Part shown: piece after piece, positions 1 through 13,229 of the stretch
Numbering within the stretch: position 1 is the stretch's first letter
Layout of the letters: the number at the start of each line of letters is the position of its first letter
Source: Tipula vernalis
Lineage: Eukaryota; Arthropoda; Insecta; Diptera; Tipulidae
Reading direction: 5' to 3'
Assembly (NCBI GenBank): GCA_958295665.1
Contig: OY282558.1
Span: 23,993,409 to 24,057,408, forward strand
Length of the DNA stretch: 64,000 nt
Translations under genes and position numbers: made by a program
Notes under the pieces: generated by a model
Told to the model about the DNA's origin: nothing
What the model saw: the letters and a program-made list of their open reading frames with translations, nothing else
Database searches by the model: none

Positions 1-247
1 GTAATTTGTATATCCACGGCTAAAAACTTGTAACGTGTCGTTAATTTTATGTTCTCAAACTCTAGATAATTACACGATTTCTTATTAATTTTATTAAAAA
101 CGACATAAAAGTTGTTTTATTTTACGCGTTATGCCTCGCATCGCGATGATCTAAGATTTGTTAACAATCGTAATTAAATATTTAGTCATATTTAATTGAA
201 AATTGTTTTCATAAATTATTAATTTATACATTTTTATTTAATTTTAG

Positions 248-1004
<757 letters not shown>

Positions 1005-2429
1005 TTAATTTAATTCAAATATAATTATTATTTTTTTATTATTATTATATAATTAAAATTATTATTATTCCAATAATTATTTGTTTCTTTATAATTAATT
1101 AATTATATAATTCTAATTTAATTTTAAAAACAGAAAAACAAAAAAAATAAAGCAAAAGATTTAAGGATAAAAACAATGATATATAGTAATAAAGAAAACA
1201 AAAAAAGAAAAATCACACAAAATTTAAGAAAAAATGAAATTTTTCGTTTTTTTTTGAGGATTCAATTTTAAAATTTGTTTTTTTAAAATTAAATAAATTA
1301 AATAAGAAAAACTACTACATGAATGAAAATCTTGATCATGGATGAGAGGGGCTATTACGACACTAATTATTTTAAATTCAATCGGGGAAAAATTACTACA
1401 TTCTAGAAATCGTAAATAATTGAATTTAATTTAATTAACATTTTAATTCCCTCCAGACAACAAATTATGTGTACATTATATTATAAATATATATTAATTA
1501 AAACAAAAAAAAAAAGAGAAAAAAGAAAATAAATGTAAACATTTCAATAATAATTATATTATTTTTTAATTTTTGTTTTTGCTAAACTATTTTAAAGAAT
1601 GTTTTTTTTAAACCACAACGCAACTATAAATAAAAAAATTCCATTGGAATTGTGTGCATTTTCGTCTGTGCGACATGATGCAACAAACATGTCACATGGC
1701 GCAGCGCGCAATTTCCCCGTTTTCTTATAAAATAAAAGTTAATTAAATATTAATTTAAAATTTTCTTAAAAATGTTTTTGTTTGTTTAATTTAAATTTAG
1801 AGTATTTATATATATATTACATTTATGATTATTAATTATTATATATAGCTTAAAGTTATTTACCTTAATTTGTTTGGTCACTCGCATCATCATTTCAATA
1901 TAAGACGAAGAAGTAGAACTTGAAGAAGAGATAAAAAAAGTCGCGATATGAATGAAAGTAAATTTGAAACAAATAATTAAAAAAAAAACAAGAAAATTTA
2001 AAAATGAAAAATTATATATTAAAGTAAGTAATGAAACAAAAAAACAAAAAATAAATGAAAAATTATAAAAAATAAAAAAAAAAATAAATTTTTTTTTCCA
2101 AAATTCGTTTATTTTATATTAAAAGTATAATTTTTCGTTATATTTTTATTTTTTATTATTTTATCATTATTATATATATTATGTATTATTTTACTATATA
2201 TGATTTTTATAAATTTCCAGCTAAAACTCGAAAAATGATTCCATTTTATAAGAGATAAAGTTTTATCCTATTATTTTATTTTTTACTTTAAATATTATTG
2301 TGTAACATATATAATTTTGTTTTGTTAAGGATAATATTATTTTCTACTTTTTAAAAAGATATACTGATTAATTAATTATTGAACAAACAAAAAATTACAA
2401 ACGGTTATTTTTTTATTTTATTTTACATA
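1005..2429 (+). other. Arf1 3' UTR and AT-rich downstream DNA
   Basis: Very AT-rich sequence with poly-A and poly-T runs. The first AATAAA after the Arf1 stop is at about 1146-1151 and several more follow, so the 3' UTR end cannot be fixed. A short GC-richer island near 1660-1715 stands out from its surroundings but has no coding potential. No other gene is seen. Confidence 0.6.
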
Positions 2430-3193
2430 CAGTCACGGTAAAAATTATTTATGGTTTGTCACCTCTCTATAACATCTCAGTAGTGTCTAACAAGTTATTG
2501 ATTACATCTTCTGGAATCTAATGCCTAACTGTTTTATTATGAGTCCATTATAAATTTTTGTTCTTAGTGGATCCTTTACGTTGTTATACCATAATACTTA
2601 TTCCACATCAATTTCTAATTCATCACAAACCAACTCTATTTGTTGATCGGTTGGAATGTCACATCGAAAATAACTTACCCGTTAATAACTAACATAGAAA
2701 TAATCCCATTGGACTTGGTTCTTCAGTTCAATGGGCTTTTAAAAACATGATGTTAACATTTTATTTTTGATGATAAATCATATTATTTTAGAGGTATAAG
2801 TTTTATAAATTACAGCTGTTCCTAGTGGTGAGTTTAATTAGTTGCCTTGGTGAGGGGTAGAGCTTCAATTTAAACTTCGGAAGGTTTAATTGAATATGAA
2901 AGACGCACACGATGCATTAAGATTAAACATTTAAAGTGCGATCATAATAAAACAGTTAGACATTAGATTTCAGAAGGTGTTATTAACAAATTGTTAGATC
3001 ACTACTGACAACGAAGGAAATACAAAATACGATTGATTAAATCACTTTATAATTACCCAAAAATAATTTTAAATTTAATTTGTTTTAATTTTTCCATATT
3101 GCACAAATAATTTTGTCCACAAAATGAATGCACAGATAAATTTGAATAGAACTAAATTTAATTTTTTCTTATATCTTAATTAAAAATGAAAAA
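2430..3193. mobile_element. Tc1-like element, left part
   Basis: Starts with CAGTCACGGTAAAAATTATT right after a TA. The matching inverted end, CAGTCGTGGTCAAAATTATT read on the minus strand, is at 9169-9188, followed by TA. The terminal sequence and TA target are typical of Tc1-like transposons. Inside is a second, imperfect inverted repeat of about 65 bp (around 2480-2550 against 2945-3012), sharing CTAACTGTTTTATTATGA. No transposase frame survives. The element is cut at 3193 by a larger insertion and resumes at 9066. Confidence 0.6.
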
Positions 3194-3740
3194 GAGTGTT
3201 AATTGAAATGTGAAAGTGTAAATATTGAAGTGATTGTGGCTATAATAAGTGCGAGTGAATTAGTGAATTGTGCTAATAATTTTAATTATATATTGGGCTA
3301 ACTTTTGAACAAGTGACAATTATAATGTGTATCATGATGCTGCTGTTTGTGAAAAACATGATAAGGTAAGGGATTTGATTGATACGGATTGCATACTTTT
3401 GATGACATTAAGGACAGAGTATCGTTTCTTCATTTATTTTATTTAAATATATTAACTCAAAGAAAAATAAGTTGATAACGTCTCAAATCAATTAGATCTT
3501 TTCCTTTATGTTTTACTGTACCACTAATATTCATGACGTCCTGTCTCCTGCTCAAACATTAAAAATATCATTAACTCGGGCGTCTTTATCGGATATCTTC
3601 TTTGTCGTGAACATCCCGCATCGTCCAGCGTCTTATTGTGAACATTCCTTAATCGTCTTCAGAGTCTTATAGTGTGAACATTTTTAAATCAACTTCAGCG
3701 TCTTGGTGTGAACATTTTTAAATCGCCTGTTGAACAGGTA
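3194..3740 (+). other. Start of the insertion inside the Tc1-like element
   Basis: The sequence following the first copy of the 20-bp duplication. It has a GTGAA/GTGTAAA-rich character, as in many LINE 5' leaders, but no open frame. It probably belongs to the inserted retroelement whose 3' end is at 9045. That assignment is inference. Confidence 0.3.
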
Positions 3741-4960
3741 AGGTATCATAAGGTTTACCATCCGGCTGTTAATATTGGTTGTCTTTTCCATCCGATTCAT
3801 CGCTGCTGACCATATGGGAGCAGGTTTATTTCGCCATGACTTGCTGTTGATTGTGGCCCTTCGTGTTCTCCAACATTCTTAACCTCGTATCTATCATTGG
3901 ATAGGATTTGTATGACTTTGTATGGACCAAGATACTTAGCATTGATTTTTATGCTCACCCCAAATGGTTTTCTTTTAATCTCTACGAAATCATTAATTTT
4001 ATACTTCGTACATAACTTTCTTTTCTTGTCGTAGGTTCGTTTTGGTTCTTCTTGATCATTTTCTTCATTTCTGCGAATTTAAGCCCTTATTTCGTCACTT
4101 TCATCAGATATGTTTTTATATTCTGGATTCCACATTTTTACTCCGAATAACACCTCAAATGAACTTCTTTTGATTGTGCGTTGCCGCATGTACAATTAAG
4201 AAATCTTTGTAAGTCATTCGATAACTTGTACCATTTTGCAAGAGTAGAACTAGCTACATAGTTTAGTCAATGCGAGAATGATGATATCGTTAACCCTCTC
4301 GACTTGTCCGTTGCCTCTTGGAACTCCGGTTGTTCACATTGTATGCATAACATGATTTTTTTCGCAAAAATCCTGGAATTGTTTGGACGTAAATGCTGAC
4401 CATCTGTTTGAGACTATGCTTTCAGGATTGCCGAATATAGCTGGATGTAATTCAATGAAATGAATTCGTCAAAATTTTTGGCGCCATAATACTACGCCTA
4501 CAACAAAGTAATCAATTACCGAATGATCTTCTACGCTACCCACGGCAGCTATTTCTCTTAGTACAAAACTTTATTCGCTAAGAGTTTCGGTTTTTAGTTT
4601 TCTTCTTTCTCTCAGCCGTTTTTGAATTTCAGCACTACATACTTCGATGCGAAATTTTTTGATTAAACTCGTTCTTAATGATCACCACAATTTTACTTCA
4701 GGATATGCTTTAACAGCTTTGCCTGCTGATCCTGATAAAATATTTTTAGCAACAACAAATAATTATATCGGATCTAAATTAAAAAGTTTAATTTAGTTTT
4801 CTACATCGTCAACCCAAGTTTCAATCCTATGGTTTGTAATGCCGCAATAACTTGGAATAGATGATTGTATGTCCCTTAACTAAATTATATTTGGTCGTTC
4901 AAAATACTCATGTTCATCCGGTATATTTCGACCGCTACAAACCAACTTCAGCTGAACAAT
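3740..4960 (-). pseudogene. Ty3/gypsy remnant: gag fragment joined to integrase
   Basis: Read on the minus strand, 4960-4550 gives a degenerate gag, with a WVDDVEN-like stretch, then SGSAGKAVKAYPEVKLW and an IQKRLREKEE segment of the kind that follows gag capsid helices. From about 4490 it continues as integrase: FGNPESIVSN, FTSKQFQDFC and TTGVPRGNGQVERVN (near 4289-4335), which is the GxPxxNGQxER core of gypsy integrases, ending in the C-terminal GPYKV motif near 3915-3930. Protease, reverse transcriptase and RNase H are missing, so a large internal deletion joins gag to integrase. Stops and frameshifts are frequent. It is a dead copy; the gypsy lineage cannot be set from what remains. Confidence 0.75.
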
Positions 4961-5086
4961 TATTTATTCAACCATCCAAGTACCGTTGAATTATAGCTCG
5001 TAATAAACCCAAGTAGTATATGTGCTTTTGCACAGACAGCTGATATATGGAAATGAAATGAATCGCAACACATTTATTGATATTAA

Positions 5087-5210
5087 TGCTGTGTGCCTCG
5101 AGTCGACTTTTTTTTTTTTTGGCTAAATTAAAAGGCTGCAATACGCTATAAACAACCAGGCTGTTAATGAAAAGTGTTCTTGCGAGGTTACTTTTCAATT
5201 TAGTTGTCAT
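5087..5210 (+). repeat. Dispersed repeat A, diverged copy
   Basis: Begins ATGCTGTGTGCCTC and ends with GAGGTTACTTTTCAATTT. The same two ends, in the same order and similarly spaced, occur on the minus strand at 32670-32535; the first end also occurs at 28726. The three copies define a repeat family whose identity I do not recognise. Confidence 0.55.
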
Positions 5211-5434
5211 TTATAGAAAGATTATGCCTTCTAACCCTTTAATTACTATGATTGCGTTTTCTCTAGGTAATCTAAGGCCTTGCATATAAGCTTCAGAAAA
5301 AAAAGTGGCCTGTGATCCGGTTCACGTTCACTATTGCTGTCGGTATAATTGATTGATATCGACCACTGATGCTCGCGTTTGACTGAACTTCTGTACACAA
5401 TGTACTGGAACTGTCTGAAGGTTGTTCAGGAATG

Positions 5435-6600
5435 TTAAATGGATGTTATTTTGTCAGCAGTAACTTGTGTACTTGCTGCAGCATTCGTTTCCATATGTAG
5501 TAACGAATGATGCTTGCGATTACAAATGTTGCAACGAAATTTCATTCGGCATACCCCTGCTTGATGAGTCGCAGATAGATAGTTAAAACAGAGCCTCTTG
5601 TTCGCTGTTAAAGCTCTTCGATCGCTGATGTTCAATGGTAAAAATTCATTGCATTTTGATAGTAGATGATTGTTGGTACATTTAGGGCACGTCGTTGGTT
5701 TGATTTGAGCATGGTTGTCCCGAACTCTGGTAAAAATTTGATTAGGTTTTATTTGAGCGCCACAACCTTCAAGTTCGTCACTTCTGCCATTTAAAAATTT
5801 AAAAAATTGTTCCATTGTTGGTGAATCGTTGTTGGAAATATAATGTGCTCATTCCTTTCTCGATTCTTTACCAAGTTTGTGCTCTGCATTACCGCCGATA
5901 ACCTTCAGCCCACGAATTACTTCGTCTGACACGTCACACATCTGATGAAGATTTTTTGCAGTTGAATGTGTGATGTTGGGTTGATCCATGAACTGTTTGA
6001 TCAACTGATTTACAACTTGTTTCTTTTTATCATACCGTTCTCTTATTTTTGCCCAAGCTTCAAGGTAGTTGGCTTCGGTAATTGGTGTGTCACGAACTAG
6101 GGCAGCCGCATCATCTCGCAATAATCCTTTAAGATATTGAAGCTTGTGTACATTGGAAATTTTTTCGTTTTTATCGATAGACGGTTCGAATAAGTCGCGG
6201 AAGGATGGAAATTCTGAATACTTTCCGGAAAATGGCAGAATATTTGCTTGAGATAGTCGTATCTCTGTTTCGCGTTTGCTAAATAGAGATATGTCCTTTA
6301 GAAATGATTGTTGATTCGCTACCAAATCTTCCATAGTGTTACTGTGTAACGCGTCTTTCGTCCCAGTTTCACGGTCTTTTTGGCTTGTATGAGAACACGT
6401 TTGAAATGAAAATATAATTCGTCGATTGTATCCAGATATTTTGAATTTTCATCCGTTTCCGTGATTTCCGTTTCTTGACTTTTGTAGTCAGCCCATTCAT
6501 CATTCAGTAATTGATAATTCGTGCGTACGACATTAATCGTGGTTTCTATATCAAATTTCTGAACGTTCATACGTTTTAAAGTACGTTTTAAAGCGCGCAT
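5435..6600 (-). pseudogene. BEL/Pao retrotransposon gag, broken
   Basis: Three consecutive minus-strand reading segments (6600-6319, 6334-5849, 5815-5435) together form a BEL/Pao-type gag. The first, 93 residues, is a charged helical N-terminus. The second, 161 residues, contains LPFSGKYSEFPSFRDLF, LKGLLRDDAAALV and AWAKIRERYD, matching the DUF1759 region of Pao gag. The third, 126 residues, has the Pao cysteine-histidine cluster: CPKCTNNHLLSKC, LCFNYLSATHQAGVC (second cysteine replaced by tyrosine) and CNICNRKHHSLLH. At least two frameshifts separate the segments. No protease, reverse transcriptase or integrase of this element is present, and no LTR pair could be identified, so it is a gag-only remnant. 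It lies next to the gypsy remnant, on the same strand, within the block flanked by the 20-bp duplication. Confidence 0.85.
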
Positions 6601-6842
6601 ATATCGATCGACACCACTTTACAAAGTTATTCATTTTTTTTTTTTTTTTTAATTTTGAGAAATTTAAATTTTTTTAAAGTTCCCTAATCACCACACTTGT
6701 TAATATCACGATTAAAGATTTAAAGATTTATGAATAGAGGGAAGCCTAAATTTGTCCAATTTGTACAATTAATTTTTGCTTTGAAAAAAAAAAAAAATGT
6801 ATCACCCTTTAGGTCATAACAAAAATTAATACATAAATGTAA

Positions 6843-6927
6843 GGCTATTTCATGTAAAATATGAATTTTGTTAATCACCCGATACACAAACCACTAAAAA
6901 TATATACGGATTTTACATGAAATGTCC
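6843..6927. repeat. Small inverted repeat (18-bp arms)
   Basis: GGCTATTTCATGTAAAAT at 6843-6860 faces ATTTTACATGAAATGTCC at 6910-6927, with two mismatches, around a 49-bp centre. It may be a tiny MITE or a chance stem. No target duplication is clear. Confidence 0.45.
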
Positions 6928-6929
6928 TC

Positions 6930-8689
6930 TAGTATAAAATATTGGTGTTACGTAAAACCGGCCTTTTTTCAATATTAAATCGGTTTTGTTTTATTGAAAT
7001 GTCATTATTTTAGTAGTGATTTTGATTGTGTGGTGTGTGCATTGGTATCGTGTGAATTTATGTGAATACGCATATTTAATAATTAACAATAGTGGTAATT
7101 TGTTTTAATATTATAATTGACTTTTTTGTGCAATAATTGTCCGTGCAAATGGTGACAAATAATCTACAGGTAAATTTAAACAATAAAAAAAAAAATTGTG
7201 ATGCAAATGACGCCATGTTTATTCATGTTGAAATTATTTCTGTAAGTAAAATTTGAAAATTTTTTTTTTGTAGCAAATTTAATAGTTTTACATATTTTAA
7301 AAGAGTGTTAAGCCTACCACAAGCCTTTTATTTGATTAGCGTAACTATCTAATTAAATTACCGCTTTGAGAAAAGCGCACGGAACGCCGATTCCAGAAAG
7401 CTGTGCATTGTACCGAAGAGAATGGACACTTTTTTCCAAGTAGTCGTGTTTCAATGTATCCGAATTATGAGTTCGAACACGTGAGGTCATGAAAAAAAAT
7501 CGATTTATTTATATTAACAATTTTATTTTACAATTTGTAAATGTTTTCTTTACGAAGTTAAGATAAGAACTGACTAAAATTTATTAATTTATCTTAATGC
7601 TAAAAATGAAATGCTTATTCACAGAGAGAACACTTTGTTTGCGGCAACCGAATTTTTTGCCTACCGAATTAAGCAGTTGTAGTAAATGAGATCATATTGT
7701 TGCGATACCAATAATTTGAGGTTGATATAAATTGATTAATGATTGTTATAAATCCATTTTTGGTTGTGCTAACTAATAAAAAGTTTCTTTAACCTTAATA
7801 TTAGTATTTCCAACTGAAAAATCGATCGTGTGAACTAGAAAATCGTTCCTGTGTTCAGAATTACTGCAAAATTTTTTTGCGTCTACTGAAAATTAGTTGT
7901 CATAACCAATGATTTTGTTATAAAAGCCTTGTACGAGAGTAACTGATTTTCTGCTTGCACAATAAAAAGTCATTTGTAGTAATGGTAAATAGTGTTTGTT
8001 TCTACTGTCTTAAGTTTAGGTTAAATGCGTACATATTTGTTGCTTTTGTTGGTTTCTGTTCCGGTAAACACCATTATAGTAATTCATCTTCGTCTCAAAT
8101 GACTAATCTAATTTTTACGGTAACATTTAAAATAATTGAATGTATTAACTTGATAGTCCTAAATTATAAAATGTTGACCGTTAGCAGCCTTACTTATGTA
8201 AGAAGTGTGATTACATTTTAGTGAATCTATGTCATATACAAAAAATGTGTTTTGCAATTCAACCGTATATGCAAAGTAGTGAGTACTAAAATATAATCTC
8301 TCAACAAATTGTAAACTAACATAAAACTTTTCAATATCCTTAATAATAAGTTGTATAAGCCCAAACATTGGTTCCCCATTCGTATCAATGTCAAAGCAAA
8401 CCACCATATAATAGCAGAGACACAACGATTTCAACAACAACGTCAAGCAACACTACCTACAGTTAGTACAAATTTGGGTGACCGCATGGGAACATGATGA
8501 TGGAACGAAATCTCGCCCCCCTCTCACAACCGCCGATGGAAAAAATGGTGGAGGGGAATAATAATAGTTGTTTACAGCTTTTCAGAAAAAAGAGTTTGCG
8601 GTACCAGGAAATTTGTGTTGTCATTTTGTGTCTTCTTTACAGGTTGCTTCTTACAGGTTGTTGGAGCAGTAGATGAACTTTAAAAAAAT
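6930..8689. other. No gene seen
   Basis: AT-rich sequence without a recognisable domain on either strand. It lies inside the block flanked by the 20-bp duplication, so it is probably decayed retroelement sequence. Confidence 0.4.
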
Positions 8690-9045
8690 TGTATTGTCTG
8701 TTGTGTCTATAAACTACTAAAAAATATATTACTAACAAATTTACTAACTATCAACTACTTAGGTGTCTGGAACTGGGTTGAGTCTTTGTTGCTAACATTC
8801 CTTTCCCATCCCTCGATCTTGTTATATGTAAAAAGGTGTACGACGGCGGCCTGGCCAGGGGCGGATATCACAACTTTAGACTTATGTGGTTATCGATGTG
8901 GCGCCTTTCTTTACGGGGTTTGGCTTCATGAAGAATGGTGTCGGTTGTGTAACATGGGTATAGTGGTGTGGTATTCGCATTTATAATACGGGAGACTTGC
9001 TTAATGCTTGATCGTACATCGTAATCAATCAATCAATCAATCAAA
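8690..9045 (+). mobile_element. Retroelement 3' end with (AATC)n tail
   Basis: About 350 bp ending in roughly five AATC units (9021-9045), immediately followed by the second copy of the 20-bp duplication. A short tandem-repeat tail next to a target duplication is the signature of a non-LTR insertion. A diverged copy of the segment containing AGGTGTCTG and CTAACATTCCTTTCC lies inverted at about 24690-24850. The coding part is not recognisable, so the clade is unknown. Confidence 0.55.
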
Positions 9046-9065
9046 TCTTAATTAAAAATGAAAAA

Positions 9066-9188
9066 AAAAAAAAAATGTTTATTTGGAAGTAGATAGTTTA
9101 GCCTAACTAATGCCATCTTATTTCCGAAGCAATTGGGTTTATGAAATAAAATTTTTTTGTTTGGTATAAATAATTTTGACCACGACTG
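9066..9188. mobile_element. Tc1-like element, right part
   Basis: Resumes after the second copy of the duplication and ends in AAATAATTTTGACCACGACTG followed by TA at 9189-9190. The end is the inverted partner of the sequence at 2430. Confidence 0.6.
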
Positions 9189-9190
9189 TA

Positions 9191-9913
9191 TAATTTCTTC
9201 CAGTTTGGTTGTCTGGGATGTGTTGGTTAGGTTTTCTTAGGAAAATTGTTTGTTTGGATCTTTTATTTTTGAGATATTTTTACCAATGACGTGGTTTGTC
9301 ATAGTGCTGTGTGGGGCACTTATTGTTAGAGAAAATATGATTATCTGGTAGGTAAATTAACGGTGAGCTTTATAATTTTACTTTAAAATTTTTGTAACTT
9401 AAAGTGACCTTATTCTAATGATTTAGTTAAAAATGTGTGTACATTTTTTGTAGCAGCTATAAAAATAAATCGCCAAAAACCGTCGGTAGCTAATTTCTGA
9501 ATTTTATTTTATCCCTCGTTCATCTTGAACCAAAATGTTTTCACCAATTCTGAATTGGTTTTATATCAATTCAAAATTGGTTTAGCTCTCTTGGTCAACT
9601 GAACACCTTAACTAAACCAGTTTTATCATTTTTCACTAGCGAATGTATGCTGGAATTATCTGCATAATATTGGTCGTATACATACTTTGTCACGCCAAAT
9701 AATAATCAAGTTGCTCTCACGTAATGTCGTGACCATAGTATTATACTGACGCCATAAGGCCGAAAATCTTTGATTTGAGAAAATTACGTTTAAAGTCAGA
9801 AAATCATGTTTGAATTACTTGGACTTAATTACTACCTACGATAAAACGGATTGAAATTTTTAAAAGAGCGGAAAAATTATGTTGATCTTTCGGAAAAGTC
9901 AAAACCCATTATT
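9191..9913. other. No gene seen
   Basis: AT-rich sequence. AATTGGTTTTATATCAATTC near 9553-9572 forms part of a short imperfect repeat. Nothing else is supported. Confidence 0.35.
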
Positions 9914-10720
9914 TTATTTATTACAGAATTCCAGAACGAAAATATCGCGAATAAATATTACTGATGCTATAACCCATTGATAATCTAACCGGTTTAGGTT
10001 CAATAGGTTATAGGCGATCTTGATAAGGTGGAAGAACATAATCAATAACCCATGCAGACGAAAGACATCGAAGTGCTGTGACAATGACAGTGATAGTGAA
10101 GGTAACAATACCGGCCATGCCGGCGCCTTAGATAATTTAACGTTTAAGGCAATCGCCTAGTTCGTGCGCAGATCGGATATGAATTCAACTCTGACAATAT
10201 CTTCATTATACAGACGATATTACTGGAAGCATTTACTCAAGTTGGGGTCCAGTCTATTACTAATTGACCAACTACAAAATCTGTTCAAAACATCTTGCGG
10301 TCATGTCGTCGGCGAAAAGGAGCAACTGGCAAACTAAATGGACTAATGACTACCTTGAGGTACGCCGGATGTCACATGAAATAGTTGGGAACAAGACTCA
10401 AAAATCCTAACGGATTGCCAGCGCTCGGAAAGGTAAGAATGCAACCATTCAATTGGGATGAACTGACAATTTAAGTCCTCTAGGTTGTTGATATGGATTG
10501 TGTGGTCAATCTTATCAAACGCCTTCGCAAAATCAGTTGATTTAAATTTTATTTAAACTCCAGACTGCAATTAGTTGTTAAGTCTAATTGCAGTCTGGAG
10601 TTTAAATAAAATTTAAATCAACTGCCATAAAAGAAAGCAGATTAGTCACTGTGAATAAGCCAGGATAAAACCCGTGTTAAGCAGGAGAAATAAATGATTT
10701 AGTGTGGAAAACCAAGACTG
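9914..10720 (-). pseudogene. Jockey/CR1-group LINE reverse transcriptase fragment
   Basis: On the minus strand, from about 10680 downward, the conserved reverse transcriptase order can be followed: a TNLLSFM segment, then TDFAKAFDKIDHTI (catalytic motif A), SGVPQGSH (motif B) and FADDM (motif C). A C-terminal piece at 10108-9914 reads LLNLNRLDYQWVIASVIF, the late region of such ORFs. Many stops and frame changes occur. The stretch just before motif A has been turned into a perfect palindrome (10534-10624). This is a dead fragment; endonuclease and ORF1 are not attached. Confidence 0.75.
10534..10624. repeat. Perfect 41-bp palindrome inside the LINE fragment
   Basis: Arms 10534-10574 and 10584-10624 are exact reverse complements over 41 bp, separated by 9 nt. 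The right arm continues the reverse transcriptase frame towards DFAKAF; the left arm is the inverted duplicate. Confidence 0.95.
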
Positions 10721-12270
10721 TAAACCATGTATTCTAATAGCTTGGATATGACGAAGAGAAATGCAGTTCCCTATACTTACCTCGTTTCAATTTTCCAATT
10801 TTCTAAAATTCCGTTTAGTTAGTCGGCTTATCGGTCCAATAAAATTTTTTTATGGATTATAAGAAGTCAGGAAACATGAAGTTATTACAATCTCGGGTCG
10901 CCCGAATGTATTAGAAATGGAAAATATAGAACAGGTAGAAAAGCTACAAACAAAAAACCTCTGTTGTGCGTGCTAAATTCGTAGCGTACCCACAGCTTGT
11001 CAACGAAAACGGATCTATAAGTTTGGTTAATTAATGCATAAGGTAGGACATTAAGGCAGGGTGTTCGGTCACCATGCAGATACCTTATTGTAACTAGGAA
11101 GTTCCAAAAACTGAATGTACTATCGTGTTGTTTTTCAATTGGCCTACATGTGCAAATTAAGCAACTTTATAGGTCTATCACGGGGGCGGTGTTTTTCTTC
11201 CAATTGTATTGCCTTTGTCTTGTGGATTGTTAATATCTCTTCTTATAAAGAGCATGATCTATATAGGGAAAATTAAGTCTCCCGAAGTTAAGGTTCCATC
11301 TGGCGAATGTTACTTTTAAGTCGCTTTGACGTTTGATTCATATTCCATTTAAAACTGGTTTGAACAGTAACAAGTGTAAATTTGTAGTTCTCAAAATTCA
11401 TTGATCAACATGTCATCTGACGCTAGACAAATTTTTAGATAATCAAATTCCATTTTCACTTCGGCTGTCCAATGAATTCTTCAGTCATTAATTTAAAATT
11501 AGCTGTTAAATAAACCATAAAATGAAGATACCAGCCGTTTTAATAGTGATTTTATGTCTCTAACGTTCGTCTGTTTGGGTAAGTCAAGGTTGAAATCTAG
11601 TTGACCCTGCCATTCATCAGGGCTCCAATTAACCCTAATTATTGCAATGCTGGGCTGATGAGGCACATGCTTCAAGATATCTTGCATAACACAGCAGTAC
11701 ATGACACACTTGTTTAAATTGTAGGAAATCTAGAAATTTTTTTTACTGCCAATGGCTTTATTCTTGAATCTTAAGCTAAAATTATTACATATTTTAAGTC
11801 TTAACCAATGTGCTCACAATTTAATTATACCCCTATTATGGTTCTCACCTCACCAATGAGTCGCGGTGACTAAAAATCGTGTGAGTTTAATTTTGGTATT
11901 ATGGTTCTTACTTTTATTTTGGCGAGAGTTGTGCACGGCTGATGTTTTTAGTTTTGTTAATTATGACAACTTCCATTCGTTTTGAAGTTTGGCAGCACAG
12001 TAATTTTAATTTTTTTCTCATAATTACGTCTAACAGTTTTTTTTGTACACATTTACATTTATTGTGATTAATTTTGGAATTTTAACAAAAGCGCGAACCG
12101 GAAAATGCAATGTGGATTTATTTTTCTGTGGCGAATGAAACTGGAGGAAACAAAAATGTTTGACAACTTACGTTATGACGTTATGTATGCCAATGTTTCC
12201 AGTCTAATCCTGCAGACAGATGCTCGTTGATTGTATATGTTCTTTATCATATTTCGTAGGTTCATAGTCT
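10721..12270. other. No intact gene; probable LINE debris
   Basis: A minus-strand open stretch at 11702-11499 (67 codons, with LDFNLDLPKQTNVRDIKSLL) may be LINE linker sequence, but I cannot assign it. ATTATGGTTCT recurs near 11838 and 11898. Nothing else is supported. Confidence 0.3.
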
Positions 12271-12504
12271 TTAAATCTTCCTTATTCCTTTAATCAATAC
12301 AGCGGTGCCTTCATCCGGTTTCCCATCTGGGTGCTTGGTGTCATAAATAGAGTACCCATTCATTTTGAAATAGTTATTTTTGGTGAAGCGTGTTTCAGGT
12401 ATTAAAGTTATATCAATATTATGTTCGGTGAGGAATGCTTGTACCTTTGCTTTATGTTGTACTAGGCCGTTTGCATTCCACATGGGTATTTTGAGGACGG
12501 TCAT
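12271..12504 (-). pseudogene. LINE apurinic endonuclease N-terminus, Jockey type
   Basis: The translation contains MWNANGLVQHKAKVQAFL, then IDITLIPETRFT with the catalytic glutamate of the ET motif, then GYSIYDTKHPDGKPDEGTAV, where Jockey-type endonucleases normally have a glycine-rich GGTAV. Only about the first 77 residues remain; the GDFN and SDH motifs are missing. The 3' neighbour is not continuous with it. It is a fragment of a dead element. Confidence 0.8.
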
Positions 12505-13229
12505 TTTTGATTTTTTACGACTATCTGTTTTCTAGATGGTCTAGCAACTATACAAAAAAAATAAACTAAGCATACCATATTTGTACGCTATCATTCAAAG
12601 AACGGTTGCTAGAATATCTGTTCAAACAATTGAGCATTTTGTGAGTTGCAACCGATCAAGCTTTTATGGATTTAGTTTAGTCTATATTTTACTTACAAGT
12701 ACTGCATTATGTGTTGCATTTACATATTACGAACCAAGAATTAAATAATTACTTTAGAAAACTATAAACTTTTACTAATTAAATTATGTTTAATTTGAGT
12801 TCATTAGAGTTAAAGTTAACATTTAAATTTTAGTTTTTGCACACCACTACCGTTTCCCAGCATGTAATATACATTGGTTATTGTTCCGTTTAATTTCCTC
12901 TTGGAAACAGGAACATTATAAAAATATTAAGTTAATATCAGCAAAACTTTTTAATTTTTCTTTAATTATATTTTTATTTGTTTATTATTATCATTATTAT
13001 AATATCGCGTTTGTACACAAGTTTTTCATTTAAAAGAAAAATAAATCGTGAACAGCAGAAATAAGAATTTGTAATAAAAATTGTTTACTACATAAATTGA
13101 ATTTAATTTCCGTTCGTTGGATAACGTTACGAGGGCGATTTTTCGTTTAGGGTGATGAATATTATTATTGCAATCCATCGATTAAGAGCATTAGGTGGTA
13201 GGTATACAACTTAAGCGCCAAATCCACTG
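12505..13229. other. No gene seen
   Basis: AT-rich sequence with no recognisable coding or structured element. Confidence 0.35.

Noticed and set aside
1660..1715. A hairpin RNA in the Arf1 3' region
   Set aside because: GACATG and CATGTC can pair, but the extended stem has mismatches and is too short for a miRNA precursor call.
5087..5210. LTR of the neighbouring BEL or gypsy remnant
   Set aside because: Its orientation and position do not fit either element, and the same repeat occurs at 28.7 and 32.6 kb next to different sequence.
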